DNA of 64,000 bases from Polyporus tsugae. Its lineage: Eukaryota > Basidiomycota > Agaricomycetes > Polyporales > Polyporaceae. A program made the translations under genes and the position numbers. The DNA is taken from the NCBI GenBank assembly GCA_024305745.1, contig JAHRBS010000001.1, forward strand, positions 2,294,001-2,358,000. Direction: 5' to 3'. Positions 1 to 10,707 of this stretch are shown in pieces. The notes below the pieces were generated by a model. That model saw nothing but the letters and a program-made list of their open reading frames with translations. It made no database searches and was not told where the DNA came from. Each line of letters opens with the position of its first letter. The stretch's first letter is position 1.

Positions 1-1372
1 CCCTTGCCCACCTTTGATTGAACATAGGAAGTCCAAGCTGTGGTTATTTCGCCGATGAGATCGGGGGTCAGGGCGGTCGTTTCTGAAACGAGCTTTGAGA
101 CGAGGTGGTTGTGTCGGGCGCGGAGAATGATCTAAAACAGCGTCTGGTTAGAATAACGGAACATCTACGTCGATGCATTGGCTGAGACGAATAAGCAACA
201 GGCGTCAGCGCCAAGGCAGATCCTTTCGCAGAACCGCAACTCGGTGAGACGAATGGTTGCCATCAATGAGATTTGGACATTGAGAAGACATTTGAAACAG
301 GGACCGTGTGCGACAGCGAGCGGGGCACGGATATTTTCGTGTGGCTATCCAGACGGTTGAACCTCTATCCATATCCTTGCCCCGTTCCACATGCCAAGAC
401 CTCTGATCAATTCGCCCGACCTTCGTGCGACTCAAGAGACAAACAACTGGCGCTGCCGCCAAGGAAGTTTTGGCTCTGAATCAACGGTGCATGAGATAAG
501 AAGACCGCATAGGGAATGATACTCCCCGCAACAGGTGATCGAAACATACTGAAACTCCCAGCGAAATAATCCCGCTGCAGTTATCAGCCCTCCCCGCTGA
601 CAGAGACAGTGTTCCCGAGCACTGGGATATTCAATGTCGTATGAGGGACACTTTCATAGTGTTCGTGCGGCACTCCATAGCGATGAAATGCCGTAAAGCA
701 TGGACATCGGCTAAGCGACCCCTAGAGACTTTCATGGACTCGTTCCACCGTTTCCAAACATCGACGAGACAAAAAATCAAATACAGAACTGTCACCACGT
801 GCCGCCAGATGAGTTTCGAACATAACACTAGGTGAATTGTTTCCCACTAGCGGCCGGTCTCATCGGCGACGTGAGAGCTTCGTCGTCCATGACCAAGTTT
901 CAGGGTGGAGGGTGCAAGGAACCCCCCGTAACACATCTACGAGAATGCTGCCGTACTCCAGCTTCGAAGCCGGGATCATCCGCGCAGACAAGAATACGGA
1001 CAAAGAGTGTCAGAAGCCCCTGGTCTGCTAATTGGTCGCCATGCCTTACTCCACCTGGCACGTAAACATACACAGAAGCCCAAGTATTCTGACGGCTTTC
1101 ATGGGCAGGCCAACCAATCCGCTCAAGACACGCCTCACCGAGGTGCGAGCAGGCGTTTCGGACAAGGATCCATGAGCTGTAGGCTCTATTAAGTAAACCG
1201 TACGAACGCATTCCCAGATAATTGTATCCTGAAGAACGGGCGTTCCACAGAGCCTATCGTGCCGATGGGGTTACGACAACCGTAGATGTTGTCAAACGTC
1301 CGACCTCTGATCTTGCCTTCGCTCTTCAAAGCCACATAGAAATTATGAAGGGAAGAAATAGTTAACACGTAC
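1..1372. other. No gene recognised
   Basis: Six-frame reading shows only short unrelated open frames and no splice-linked conserved motif. The 3' continuation expected for the truncated tRNA synthetase (1373-1877, minus strand) should lie here but is absent. Confidence 0.6.
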
Positions 1373-1877
1373 CTTGTCGTCTATATCGGTAATGTTCATA
1401 ACAAAGTGAACATCATACTTGAAGTAATCGGTCATGATCCTCCGCAGGATGTCCTGGGTGACATAATTCCTGGACAGCACCGACCGGAGGATGAGACACT
1501 CACGCGTAGACCCAGCGGATTGCATTACACACCTCGCATGGCCCATATGTGAAGCATCATACACGGTAGGACCGCAGTTGTACCACTTTACATGGCGCCC
1601 TTCTATCGCGACGAACTCTGTCTGCAGCAGCCCAGCCTCAGCTGCCACGTCCACCGGACACGACGGGATGTGAACGGAAACCGACTTTTGTACGCGTGAG
1701 GGAATTGTAAACCTTCAGGATAGGCTCCGGATCCCTCTGTGTCGGTAACGACCAGAGAGGCTGTTGTACGGCCATGCGGGAACCTGAAAGATTGTGGCGA
1801 CGGAGGGCGGAGGCAGAGAGCGACCTGGTAGAGAGACGTCTGGAGGAAAGGGAGACGATGGGAGGGCGAAGGAGCAT
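1373..1877 (-). pseudogene. 5' fragment of cysteinyl-tRNA synthetase
   Basis: This is the N-terminal part of a class I cysteinyl-tRNA synthetase, which charges tRNA-Cys in translation. Three exons read cleanly: 1686-1775, 1533-1621 and 1373-1469, giving 92 residues. They contain [20 protein letters not shown], where HMGH is the class I HIGH motif and the cysteine belongs to the usual zinc/cysteine site, then [19 protein letters not shown]. After DDK there is a donor (GTACGT at 1372), but the next stretch of minus-strand DNA encodes nothing like the rest of the enzyme (family length about 700 residues). An upstream in-frame ATG at 1877 adds 34 residues rich in Arg, Ser and Leu, resembling a mitochondrial presequence, so the parent gene probably had two starts. 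The first donor (GTCGGT) is weak. I infer a truncated duplicate; a very long intron is a less likely alternative. Confidence 0.75.
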
Positions 1878-2355
1878 GCACGCGGCCTCTCTAAAACCTC
1901 GGGGGAGTCAGGATGTGTAGCCAGTCTGACAGCTGAATAGATCATAAATATGCAACTTTGAGCCAACTTGAACAATCCCCGCGCTTATCGTCCCATCGGT
2001 GACCGGTCCGCTGCCCCGCTGCATTCCCCATTCGTCACTCGGCTAAAGCCTGGCAGAACGAACTTCTATGCCACTGGCCACCAAGACAAAATCTTGCCAG
2101 TCGTCTAGCTCGCCATCCATGGTTATCGCATGTGTGGATGTCCGGGACACGAAACTCGGCCAGTCCACGAATATGAGCTCGTGAGCTTTACAGTAGGCTT
2201 AAACTGCACATCATATTACTATACTGGACGGGACGACCTCGTCTATAAGTACCGTCTGCAAGCGTTCAAAAGAATACGAAAACCAAATCCCGGAACGAAA
2301 ACATATCTGACCCAAACTATGCAGCATCGTCCCTCCTATCGCACTCCGCCGAGGC
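1878..2355. other. Intergenic, no gene recognised
   Basis: This is the upstream side of the synthetase fragment and the downstream side of the minus-strand membrane protein ending at 2356. I see no conserved frame. Confidence 0.5.
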
Positions 2356-3427
2356 CTACGCAGTCTTGTCAAACTCACGAGACCCACCTGGCCCAGGGAA
2401 GGCCCATCCGTGAAGCTCGTTCTCGCCCATGTACCACACATCCTGGGGACTGTCCCCCCCGTACGCGACGTCCTTGGACGCCTCCGACCAGTACCCGAAC
2501 CCGCCCCAGCCGTCCGGGTAGCTCAGCCCCAGTGCAGCCCGGAGATACCTCTCGTTGTCGACTTCGAGGTCGGCAAAGCCGGATGTCGAAGGAGAGCCGT
2601 TGACGAGGTCGTCGAGGACGCGGCGAGGCTTGTGGACGGTCAGTGTATCGGAGAGCGCCAGGCTGGTAGGGATGGGCGCGGGTGGCGTGTCGAGAGTGCT
2701 GTCTGGGGTGCATGGGCGGCCCGTAGAAGGCGACGCGGAAGAGGGAACGAGAAGCGGCGTCAACAAATCCATGGAATCCATGGAGGGGATCTGGGGCTTC
2801 CGGAAGTGAAGGTTCGTGCCGCTGTGCCTATGCGGGGTAGCGAGTGGCACGTCGTCGAGCTTCTGTGTCTGCCCTCGTGGGGGCGCGGACGGTTCTGGAT
2901 TGATATCGGGCTTGTCTGTCGATCGCTTGCCGAGCTTGAAGATGTCTTCGATCGTGTCGGCACCGGCGAGGCGGCTCACGGGAATTGGCATGCCGTTCGC
3001 CAGTTGGGCGTGCGTTTGAATGGCCTGCAGAATGCGGTGTGTGTAAAGATGGGAGGTGGTGAGTGTAGCTGCGATATGATTCGCACCTTGGTGATGAGGA
3101 AACCAGATATGCCCAAGAAGATAACCATCATGAGCACTCCGAGTAGTACGGGTGTAGTACTCGACATAGTTTCGTCGATTACGAAGACGTCTCCAACAGT
3201 ATGCCCTACGAGTACGCTTGCGCCATCCGGAGGCTGGACGGTAGCTTCCATAGGGTGGCCGAAAACTAGGAGGGAGGAACTGAGAGTGTGTTCAAAACGT
3301 GTTAGTCACAAACTGTTATGTACCGAAGACATGGTAACACTTACTCGAACGTGACGAGCAGTGCAAAGTACAGAACGAGAGAAATAAGACAGAAGCTATC
3401 GAGCAGAGAAAGAAAGCTGTTGGTCAT
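2356..3427 (-). CDS. Small two-helix membrane protein with C-terminal LRxALGL/FPG module
   Basis: I do not recognise a named family. Three exons join in frame: 3345-3427, 3087-3279 and 2356-3024, with a 65-base intron carrying an ACTAAC branch site (3280-3344) and a 62-base intron (3025-3086), giving 314 residues. Two hydrophobic segments are visible: residues about 5-25 (SLLDSFCLISLVLYFALLV) and about 70-90 (VLLGVLMMVIFLGISGFLI). A long polar, proline- and serine-rich tail follows. It ends in a module RYLRAALGLSYPDG..G.GYW....ELHGWAFPG that also occurs at the C-terminus of the gene at 39409-41458. The start at 3427 is the first in-frame ATG of the exon; a further upstream exon is possible because hydrophobic frames continue to about 3800. 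The function is unknown; a membrane location is inferred. Confidence 0.6.
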
Positions 3428-3924
3428 AGGGAGCACTGACGAGAGGGGGTGGCAGAATATCGGGGGCAGGGCGATTTGAGCAGAAAGTCGTTGAAGTGAT
3501 ATAAGCCGTTCAAGAGTTGGGGGTTGACAGTATCGATGCCGACCAAGACAGCCACCCAACAAAGCGTATGTGCCAGGCTATCGCCGACACTTTGAAAGTG
3601 TTAGCCACAAGGTTATAATCGCGTCCAACATCTACCGGGACAATTAGAAACAACGTGAGTGCGCGAACGTTCACATTCGTGGCCGCCAACGCACCTACAC
3701 ACATTCCTCGAGAGTAATTCAAAATGTTTGGTGGCGATGGATTTGAGGTTTCTGTTCTGGTGAAATTTTTAAACAGCTGCAGCCTTGAGGGCTGTATGCT
3801 CACCGCCAACGCTTCACAAGTTCACGAATGTTTGAATTTCGGCTGGCACGGATTTCACCTATTATTATTTGTACGTGTGTTGTTACAACAACCATCTAGT
3901 ACACTTGATGCGCGGGGAGTGATA

Positions 3925-4512
3925 TCACAACAAACTCTTGAGGATGCCGTCTCCCTCGACAAGGATACAGGGCCCGCCGTAGATGACCTTGGTCTCGAGC
4001 CCATTCTCCTTAATGTAGTTGACGACAGCCTCATCTTCGGCGCCAGGCTGGAGCCACAATGCGGGGACATTGAGGGTCTTCGCTTGTTCGAGGATACCAA
4101 GAGTGATCTGATATCGAGGTTGGTTTTCATGTTCTGGAGAAGATAGTGAAATGCGCATACCTTCGGAGGTGTGATGATGCTGATGGATGTCTCGGAGGGA
4201 GAAGGCAGGTCTCCGATAGAGCGTATGGTCTTCAAACCTTCGAGTTCGTCCTCTTTCTACGACGCCGTGAGACCGGGACCGTTCCTGCGACGGAAGACAA
4301 CATACCGGGTGCACTGGAGTAACATCCTTCTCTCTAACCTGATACCATCTCAAGACCTAAACAGATTGCAAGTCAGATAAGAATGTCTTCAACTTGTTGC
4401 TAACTCAGAGACGCACCTTCGTCCCAAACTTTGTCTGGTCTTTGGAAGCACCGATAACGGCGTACTTCGGCGCGGACAAGAAAGTCTTCTGGATTTCAAT
4501 CAAGCTAGACAT
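3925..4512 (-). CDS. CoA-binding (YccU-like) domain protein
   Basis: This is a complete small protein of 141 residues made only of a CoA-binding Rossmann domain, like bacterial YccU/YneT and their fungal homologues. Four exons (4417-4512, 4306-4356, 4161-4256, 3925-4107) sum exactly in frame with introns of 60, 49 and 53 bases. The glycine-containing nucleotide loop is YAVIGASKDQTKFGTK near the N-terminus. Further family blocks are DVTPVHPKEDELEGLKTIRS, ITPPKITLGILEQA and PALWLQPGAEDEAVVNYIKE, then a final YGGPCILVEGD. The start was chosen because MSSLIEIQKTFL directly precedes the fold. It is probably soluble. Members bind CoA or nucleotides but the cellular role is not established. No lesions are seen. 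Confidence 0.9.
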
Positions 4513-5303
4513 GCCTGAAACCAAAGCAGGAGGTGTTGGGCGATGAGAGGGGTGATTGTCGAGGTCAGCCAAAGCCTTTGGGTATTTGAGGATCCTCACA
4601 TCCGGAATGGGGTCATGGGTCTCGCTGAACTTGGAGGGGAGGTGGAAAACGCATATCGCGTCATTGGAGCACACGCAGGCTTACGAGATGACGGAAGAGT
4701 TGCGGAACATATCCTGAGCAGATTCATGACAAGCAGAGCCCGTTGTCAACCCGTTGTCGCTGCGTACAAGTATGTACCTTCGAACTCCGAAGGAGTGTCC
4801 TCGCACAGATGGACCCATGTGCATCGTCGTCCAATCACAGGCTCTGAGACAGACGGAGCGGACGCGGCAACCGGCCCTTAACCAACATGGTCCGTGCGCA
4901 CTCCAGCAGTATAAGAGCGCCATGCACGCATGGAAGCAACTCATACTTACCTTGATGGCACAAGCCCCTTCAGGATCCTGGGTCTGTGGGCCGTGGGGGC
5001 CTCTCATAGCACGGCGACCATGTCCCCAGGGGGACCTCGCGGTTTGTATGGGCTTCGGCTCATGCACCGTCTCAATATTTTCCTGTCCTGCTTCGGCCCT
5101 CGGGCTGGGCAGGCCATTATTTTTGCCAGTTCGCGGTCCTAACCCTAACCCTAGGGTATATCAGATTCAGATGATTGGATTGCGCCATATTTGGAAATAT
5201 GATCTCATTTCTTACACTCATCGTCCGTCTAGGCTTGTGTGCAAGCTCAAGCCACACCATCTGCTCTCTTGTCTGATTCCTGTTCTTGGATTAACTGGCC
5301 TGG
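4513..5303. other. Intergenic between CoA-binding gene and cysteine synthase
   Basis: These 790 bases lie between divergently transcribed genes, so both promoters should be here. No coding frame looks real. A 19-base stretch at 5138-5156 contains about two and a half CCCTAA units running into a CCCTAGGG palindrome. Confidence 0.6.
5138..5156. repeat. Short interstitial telomere-like repeat
   Basis: The sequence reads CCTAACCCTAACCCTAGGG, that is two full CCCTAA-type units plus a palindromic end. It is too short to be a telomere remnant of any certainty; it lies about 150 bases before the cysteine synthase start and could serve as a protein-binding element (for example TTAGGG-binding factors). 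This is inference only. Confidence 0.35.
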
Positions 5304-7384
5304 ATGAGTTTTTTAAGCATCCTTGATAAATTGCCCACGGCGTCATCAACCAGGCAACTGTTCTACGGCGTCCTTGTAGGAATTGCACTCTCCCTCACAA
5401 CGACCTCTGTAAACAACTATTTCCAAGAACGAAAACGAAAAAATGCGGCGGGAGCTTTTGAGCCCCGTCCAATTGAGCTACGAAGCGATGAGGTCGTGGA
5501 TGGCGTTGTCGGTCTGATTGGTTCGTTTTTCATCTTGTATCCAGACCAAAATGCTCATCACGCGCGTCAGGTAATACCCCACTCGTTCGAATCAATTCCC
5601 TCAGCAACGCATTGGGCGTCGAGGTGTTGGGAAAAGCGGAGGTAGTATTACGATTATTACTGGATGCTGGATCGTGACTCACCACGTCCGAGTCGCAGTT
5701 CATGAACCCGGGCGGCAGCGTAAAAGATCGTGTCGCAGTGCGAAGTAATACTTCTCTTGGGTTTCCTCAACGAGGGCTACTCACCGTGTCCACTTAGTGA
5801 TCACTGATGCTGAGGAGCGTGGTCTCCTGCATCCCCATACTGGCTCTCGCATATTTGAGGGCACAGTCGGGTCCACGGGCATCTCCATCGCAACGATTGC
5901 CCGTGCAAAGTATGGGTTTTCTCTCTTGTACTCTCGCTAGAGTTTGTTGCTAACCCAGGAACCGCAGAGGATATGAAGCCAGTGGGTTTCTACCGATCAT
6001 TCCTGGCACCCAACCGCTGACAACGCGTCGTAGCGATCATCATGCCAGATGACGTTGCGGAAGAAAAGGTCAAGGCGCTTCTTGCCCTCGGGGCGCATGT
6101 TGAGCGTGTTCGTCCAGCGAGCATTGTCGACAAGAAGCAGGTAAGGTTTCCCGGCCTCTAAATTCTTCGCTGCTATACTCATTGTATCGTGTCAGTTTGT
6201 TGTAGGTGACTCTGCGATATGTCTTGACACGGTAGCCGGCTGATGGGCCCGCACCGTAACACAGAACCTTGCCCGCGAGCGAGCCAAACACTTCGGCTCA
6301 GAGGAGGCGCAGGATCCTGCGAAGGCGACGTCAACACACCGTGGCCATCTCATTCCGACGCTCTCGTCATCTGTGGTCGTTACGACGACAGCAGACGATG
6401 CGCTTGTCGACGGTACCCTGACCAGCCCGGAGGAGGAAAGAGAGTTCGAAATGAAACCAAGAGGATTCTTCGCCGACCAGTTCGAGGTGAGTCGTCCTTG
6501 TGTCTCGCACACCGACGGTGCGGAGTGCGATGTTCTCACGGACGCGGTAGAATCGAAGCAACTACTACGCCCACCTCGATGGTACAGGCCCCGAGATCTG
6601 GCGCCAGACGAGCGGTTTCATCGACGCGTTCGTTTCAGGCGCGGGGACAGGTGGTAGTATCGCCGGGACGGGACAATACCTAAAGAACATGAAAGAAGAC
6701 ATCATCGTCGCCCTCACCGACCCGGAGGGGAGTGGTCTGTTCAACAAGGTGAAATACGGAGTCATGTTCGACCGCAAGGAGGCCGAAGGTACGAGGAGAA
6801 GGCACCAAGTGGATACTGTTGTAGAGGGCATGTACGTGGCTATCGATGGCGAGGTCGGTCGTGGAAGCTGAAGATCAGGAACCACCAGTGGTATCAATCG
6901 CCTCACGCACAACTTCGAGCTGGCCCTTCCCATCGTTGACGATGCGTTCCGGTGCGTCTAAGAGTGATATACACTGTACCTCGTTGAGAACATTAACGTC
7001 ACTATGTCATACTTTAGCGTCACCGATGAAGAGGCCGTGGCGATGTCGCGCTACCTCGTCCACCATGACGGACTATTCTTGGGTTCCAGCAGCGCGTGCA
7101 ACCTTATCGCCTGCATACGGCTCGTCAAGAAGCTGGGGTGGAACAACGGCGAGCGAGTTGTCACGATCTTGTGAGCGGGCATCCGGGATGTTGAAATTTG
7201 AACTGACGCCTCTCCGTAGATGCGATTCGGGCAACAGACACTACTCCAAGTTCTGGTCAGTATACGACAATGATGACCTGAGGAGATCACTCATAGTGTT
7301 TTCAGGAATGACGACTACCTTGCGAAAGCTCATGTACCTGTGGACATGCACTTCATAGACAGGATCCTCGCCGGGGAGGCATAG
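5304..7384 (+). CDS. Membrane-anchored cysteine synthase (PLP-dependent)
   Basis: This is an intact enzyme of the beta-family of PLP enzymes, the fungal cysteine synthase 2-type branch, making cysteine from an activated serine and sulfide. Thirteen exons sum to 1407 bases, 468 residues. Residues about 17-37 form one hydrophobic helix (QLFYGVLVGIALSL), so it is probably anchored to a mitochondrial or other membrane. The catalytic block NPGGSVKDRVA places the PLP lysine at residue 105; EGTVGSTGIS, SGAGTGGSIAGTGQY and LFLGSSSACN bind the cofactor and phosphate. Exon 5 has only 14 bases (5968-5981) and exon 7 only 6 bases (6196-6201, Phe-Val); without them KKQ-FV-NLARERA is broken. The start at 5304 gives the usual short lead before the helix. 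The alternative annotation as cystathionine beta-synthase is less likely because no heme or CBS domain is present. Confidence 0.92.
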
Positions 7385-7809
7385 ATGCGGCTGACAGACA
7401 ACACCGTCATTGACTCTAGGATGAGCGGCATGTATGCATATAACAAATGCTCGCAATGGTAGTATACAGATGTGATAGTCTACAGCCAGTACAGTATAAT
7501 GAACAGCACGATAGCAATAAGGACAACAGCGGAGTATAAGGTATGCAGGCATAAAGAGTCCGAACAGGTCCCAGACCGCTCCTCCGCTCAGCTAGGCCCA
7601 GGCCAGGGCTGCGCAGGCAAGCTATTTTGCGAACCAGACGAGACGTTCGACCCGAGCGGGACAGTCGTGAACGGGGGCGGTCGGGGCGACACACGCGCCG
7701 TCGAGTCCTTGCTCGGCGACGCACTCAACGACGGTGGGGCGGTCGGTCGACTGTGTCATAACAACATTGCAACCGCCCAAGTTAGTTTCCCATCCCGGAC
7801 AAACTGGTA
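7385..7809. other. Short tail-to-tail intergenic region
   Basis: This is the space between the stop of the cysteine synthase (plus) and the stop of ADA2 (minus). It should hold both 3' untranslated regions; there is no conserved coding frame. Confidence 0.6.
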
Positions 7810-10108
7810 TCAATTCGCGAGGTGCACAGACCTCGCATCTCCCGGACCTGGCGCAGCCGCTGCGGCGGTGGCGGGGACGTCCATGGAGCCGACCTTGAGG
7901 AAGCCGGCCTGGACGAGGAAGTCCCACACCCTGCTCGTCTTGTTCACGTCGATCTTGACGAGGTCGCGCGCCTCCCGCCGCCGCAGTTTCCCGCCGCGCC
8001 GCGCGTACTCGCGCACAAGCGTCTCCTTGATGACAAGGTACGGTTTCGGGAGGATGCGCAGCTGTGAGCAGAGGGTCTGCTCTTCGGGCGTGAGGAGGTG
8101 GAGGGCAGGGCTGTTGGCGAGGTTGAGCGGGGCGGCTGAAATGACGACGATGTGAGGTCAGATGTGATAGCGATAGGCATGGGAATGTGGACGTACGCAT
8201 CTTGCGCGCTGGGGGCCCCGTTCCTGAGGTACCTGAGGCGCTCAGCTTGGGTGTTGCTTCTCGTTCGTGGTCACCATCCATGCTTCCACGCCGTGGATCA
8301 GGTCCATTAGACGCACGGCCGCCAGCCAGCCTCCGTTCTGAGTAATAGTCCCGCGCAGCCATGTTCGCCTTGACGTTGGTCTTTTCAACGACATCAGCCA
8401 CTACGTTGGGGTGTCGGGTTGGGAACAAGGTGACTTACTCGCTTCACTACATCCGCATCGTACTTCTCAATGTCTGCAGACGTACGGAGGCCCATGCGTC
8501 GGTAGTGTTGCAGGTCCTGGATGCGCTTCCGAAGCATGTGTTCATCTACGTGGGGACAATGAGTCACGCGCCGATTGCGACCGGGGTTATGGGCGTCTGG
8601 TTCAGGAAGTAGTACGTACAGAGGATGTCCGCTTGGAAATGCTCGAAATCCTCCGCCGTCTGCAGACGTGCGAACGGCCGCAGTCGATGGAGAATATCCT
8701 TGTCGTCTTTCGCTCGCTTCTTGTCCGCAGCTTGTGTCTAGACCCCGTCGCGGTAAGCGACACATGGCGGGAAGAAAGGTCGAGGTTGTACTCACCTGCT
8801 TGTAATTGAGGAGCCCTCTATCGAACATGACGCTTTTCGCTTCGTGCCGCTTCTCGACGCGTTGGTAGTAGGATTCGAGCAACGCGAGCTTGAAGGCAAG
8901 AGACTCCTGCGTCTCGTATGGCGGGGGTTGGGTCTGCTCGTCGCCATCGTCCGCCTCGTCGTCCTTCTTGTCATCTGGCTTCGAACTCAGATCTCGGCGG
9001 GGTGTGTCGCCGTTCGAATGGTACCCATTGACAACACCGTTGATAAGCCCGTTTGGCAGCCGCTTGCCGGAGAATGTGTCCCTTGCCTGCATAGCGGCCT
9101 TCATCTCCTCCGTCCACTTCGCACGCGCCTTCACATCCTGGTCGTTCTCGTCTTCGGGTATCTGGTCTCCGCCCCATTCTAAGCAGATCCCAAACTCCAG
9201 ATCCTTTACGATGTCTTCGGCTTCGTTGTCGAGCTCGTGCTCGAACTCGAGTCGTCCAGGAAGGAACGTCGCGACCTCGTGTACACCGGGTGCGGAGACG
9301 GGGGCGACCTTGTGTGGGGGAGGAGCGCTGGTTGTCATGGAAGATATTCGACGCCGCTTCTTTTCGTGGAATTCAGCAGGGTCGATCTCAAAATCGACGT
9401 CCATGCGCTGTGGAAGGCGAAAGAGACGGTGTAAGTGGGGGGACGCGCGGAGGTGAATGATAGGCGCTGAAAGGAGGGTTGACGCACAGGAAGCGGCCAA
9501 GTGGGGGAGTCTATGTAGACGGAGTAGTAGTGCTTTTCTACTTCCTCCTTTGTCCTTGTCCCGACGTGCTCCGAAATCGCTTGCCAGTTGCCTAGACCCT
9601 GCAGGGTTATCCCCTCGAGCAACAGCAACTCCCTAACATCGGTAAGTGCAATGACCCATTTGAAGACCCGTAGCACCTACTCATCGGCACCCCAGTCCTC
9701 GACAAAAATCGGATACGAGTGCAACTCCTGAGAATGGCAGGTGAGCCATAGACTACGCTCGGCCGATGGGTAAAGTGACTTACCACGACCCGATAAGCAT
9801 GCCCACGTTTGTGGTTTCCGAACTCTTTCCCGCTGCAGAAACATGACGGGCAGATATCAACGCCGTCGCCAGTCTCGCAGACGGGGTCGGCGCATTTCAT
9901 TCGGATGGAGTGGGTGAGGTCGCAGACGCAGCCATCACACTGAATCTGCAAGCCAGGCTCATTGACGGCTATTACGTAATCAGAGGCAAGGTGCGTGAGA
10001 ACCTCAAAAGAGGAGGAAGAAATATGGCCACCAGGTACAAGAGACCGCTCACGACGTACTTTGGATCTCCTCTGGCTGATACTGTCGCTTCCGGTGCGTC
10101 ACCGTCAT
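7810..10108 (-). CDS. ADA2: Transcriptional adapter Ada2 (SAGA complex)
   Basis: Ada2 tethers and stimulates the Gcn5 acetyltransferase in SAGA-type histone acetylation complexes in the nucleus. Nine exons (from 10060-10108 down to 7810-8135) sum to 1773 bases, 590 residues. Domains in order: ZZ zinc finger at about residues 25-78 ([16 protein letters not shown], then [22 protein letters not shown]); SANT domain at about 85-140 ([19 protein letters not shown], then [12 protein letters not shown]); the central Ada2 region containing [18 protein letters not shown], which contacts Gcn5 in the family; and a C-terminal SWIRM domain ([20 protein letters not shown] to [11 protein letters not shown]). 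The start [16 protein letters not shown] matches the family pattern and is confirmed by a phase-1 intron of 91 bases (9969-10059). No lesion is seen. It is divergent from CTR9. Confidence 0.95.
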
Positions 10109-10707
10109 TTTGAGCGAAAAAACGTAACAAATCCGCGCAGAACAGGCCGCTCCAAGACGCGTCCTTTGCTGTGTAGCAGACTGGTCTAATCCCCAAGGAA
10201 TCCCGTAGGGAGGGTCCCCTAGCCTCGGACTGGCCGCGAACTATCCAGAACTATGCGCTGGAGGAAGAAGGTTAAGCAGAATAAGGCCGGAACACCGTGG
10301 GATCGGGGGCGGGTGGTTGAGGATGACGAGGATGTCCTAGTCGACGATGTGGCGGGATTCTGCGACCTCTTGAGCACGGGTGTCGATGGGGGTAGAAGGT
10401 TACGAGAGGTCCGAGAATTCGAGAACCCGAAATCGGCGAGGGAGGAGGGTGTTGTCGTCGTCGTCGACGGCGGCGGCGACGGTGCACAGACGCCGACGTT
10501 TTATAAACAAGACCAAACAACGCGTCTCGCTATGGGCGCCTAGTGACACCGAAGCCTGAACCTGGCCTGAACGGTGCCAAGCTCCAGTGAGAGCTCGGCC
10601 AGACACTCCCTCCCACTCCCTCCTCCTCCTCTGCCTTTGCTCGGTCCTTGTTTCTGTCATTTTTACACCGCTTGGCTTCAAAATACTAACTACTGGATTC
10701 GACCAAC
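10109..10707. promoter_or_regulatory. Shared divergent promoter of ADA2 and CTR9
   Basis: About 600 bases separate the two start codons. It holds an AT-rich TTTTATAAA at about 10498-10506, roughly 200 bases before the CTR9 start, that could be a TATA element, a CGTCGTCGTCG-type run near 10455, and CT-rich tracts at 10605-10660 typical of fungal core promoters. The open frames here are not gene-like. Confidence 0.55.

Noticed and set aside
7622..8428. 268-residue minus frame overlapping ADA2
   Set aside because: It is one ADA2 exon read through its intron and then out of frame.
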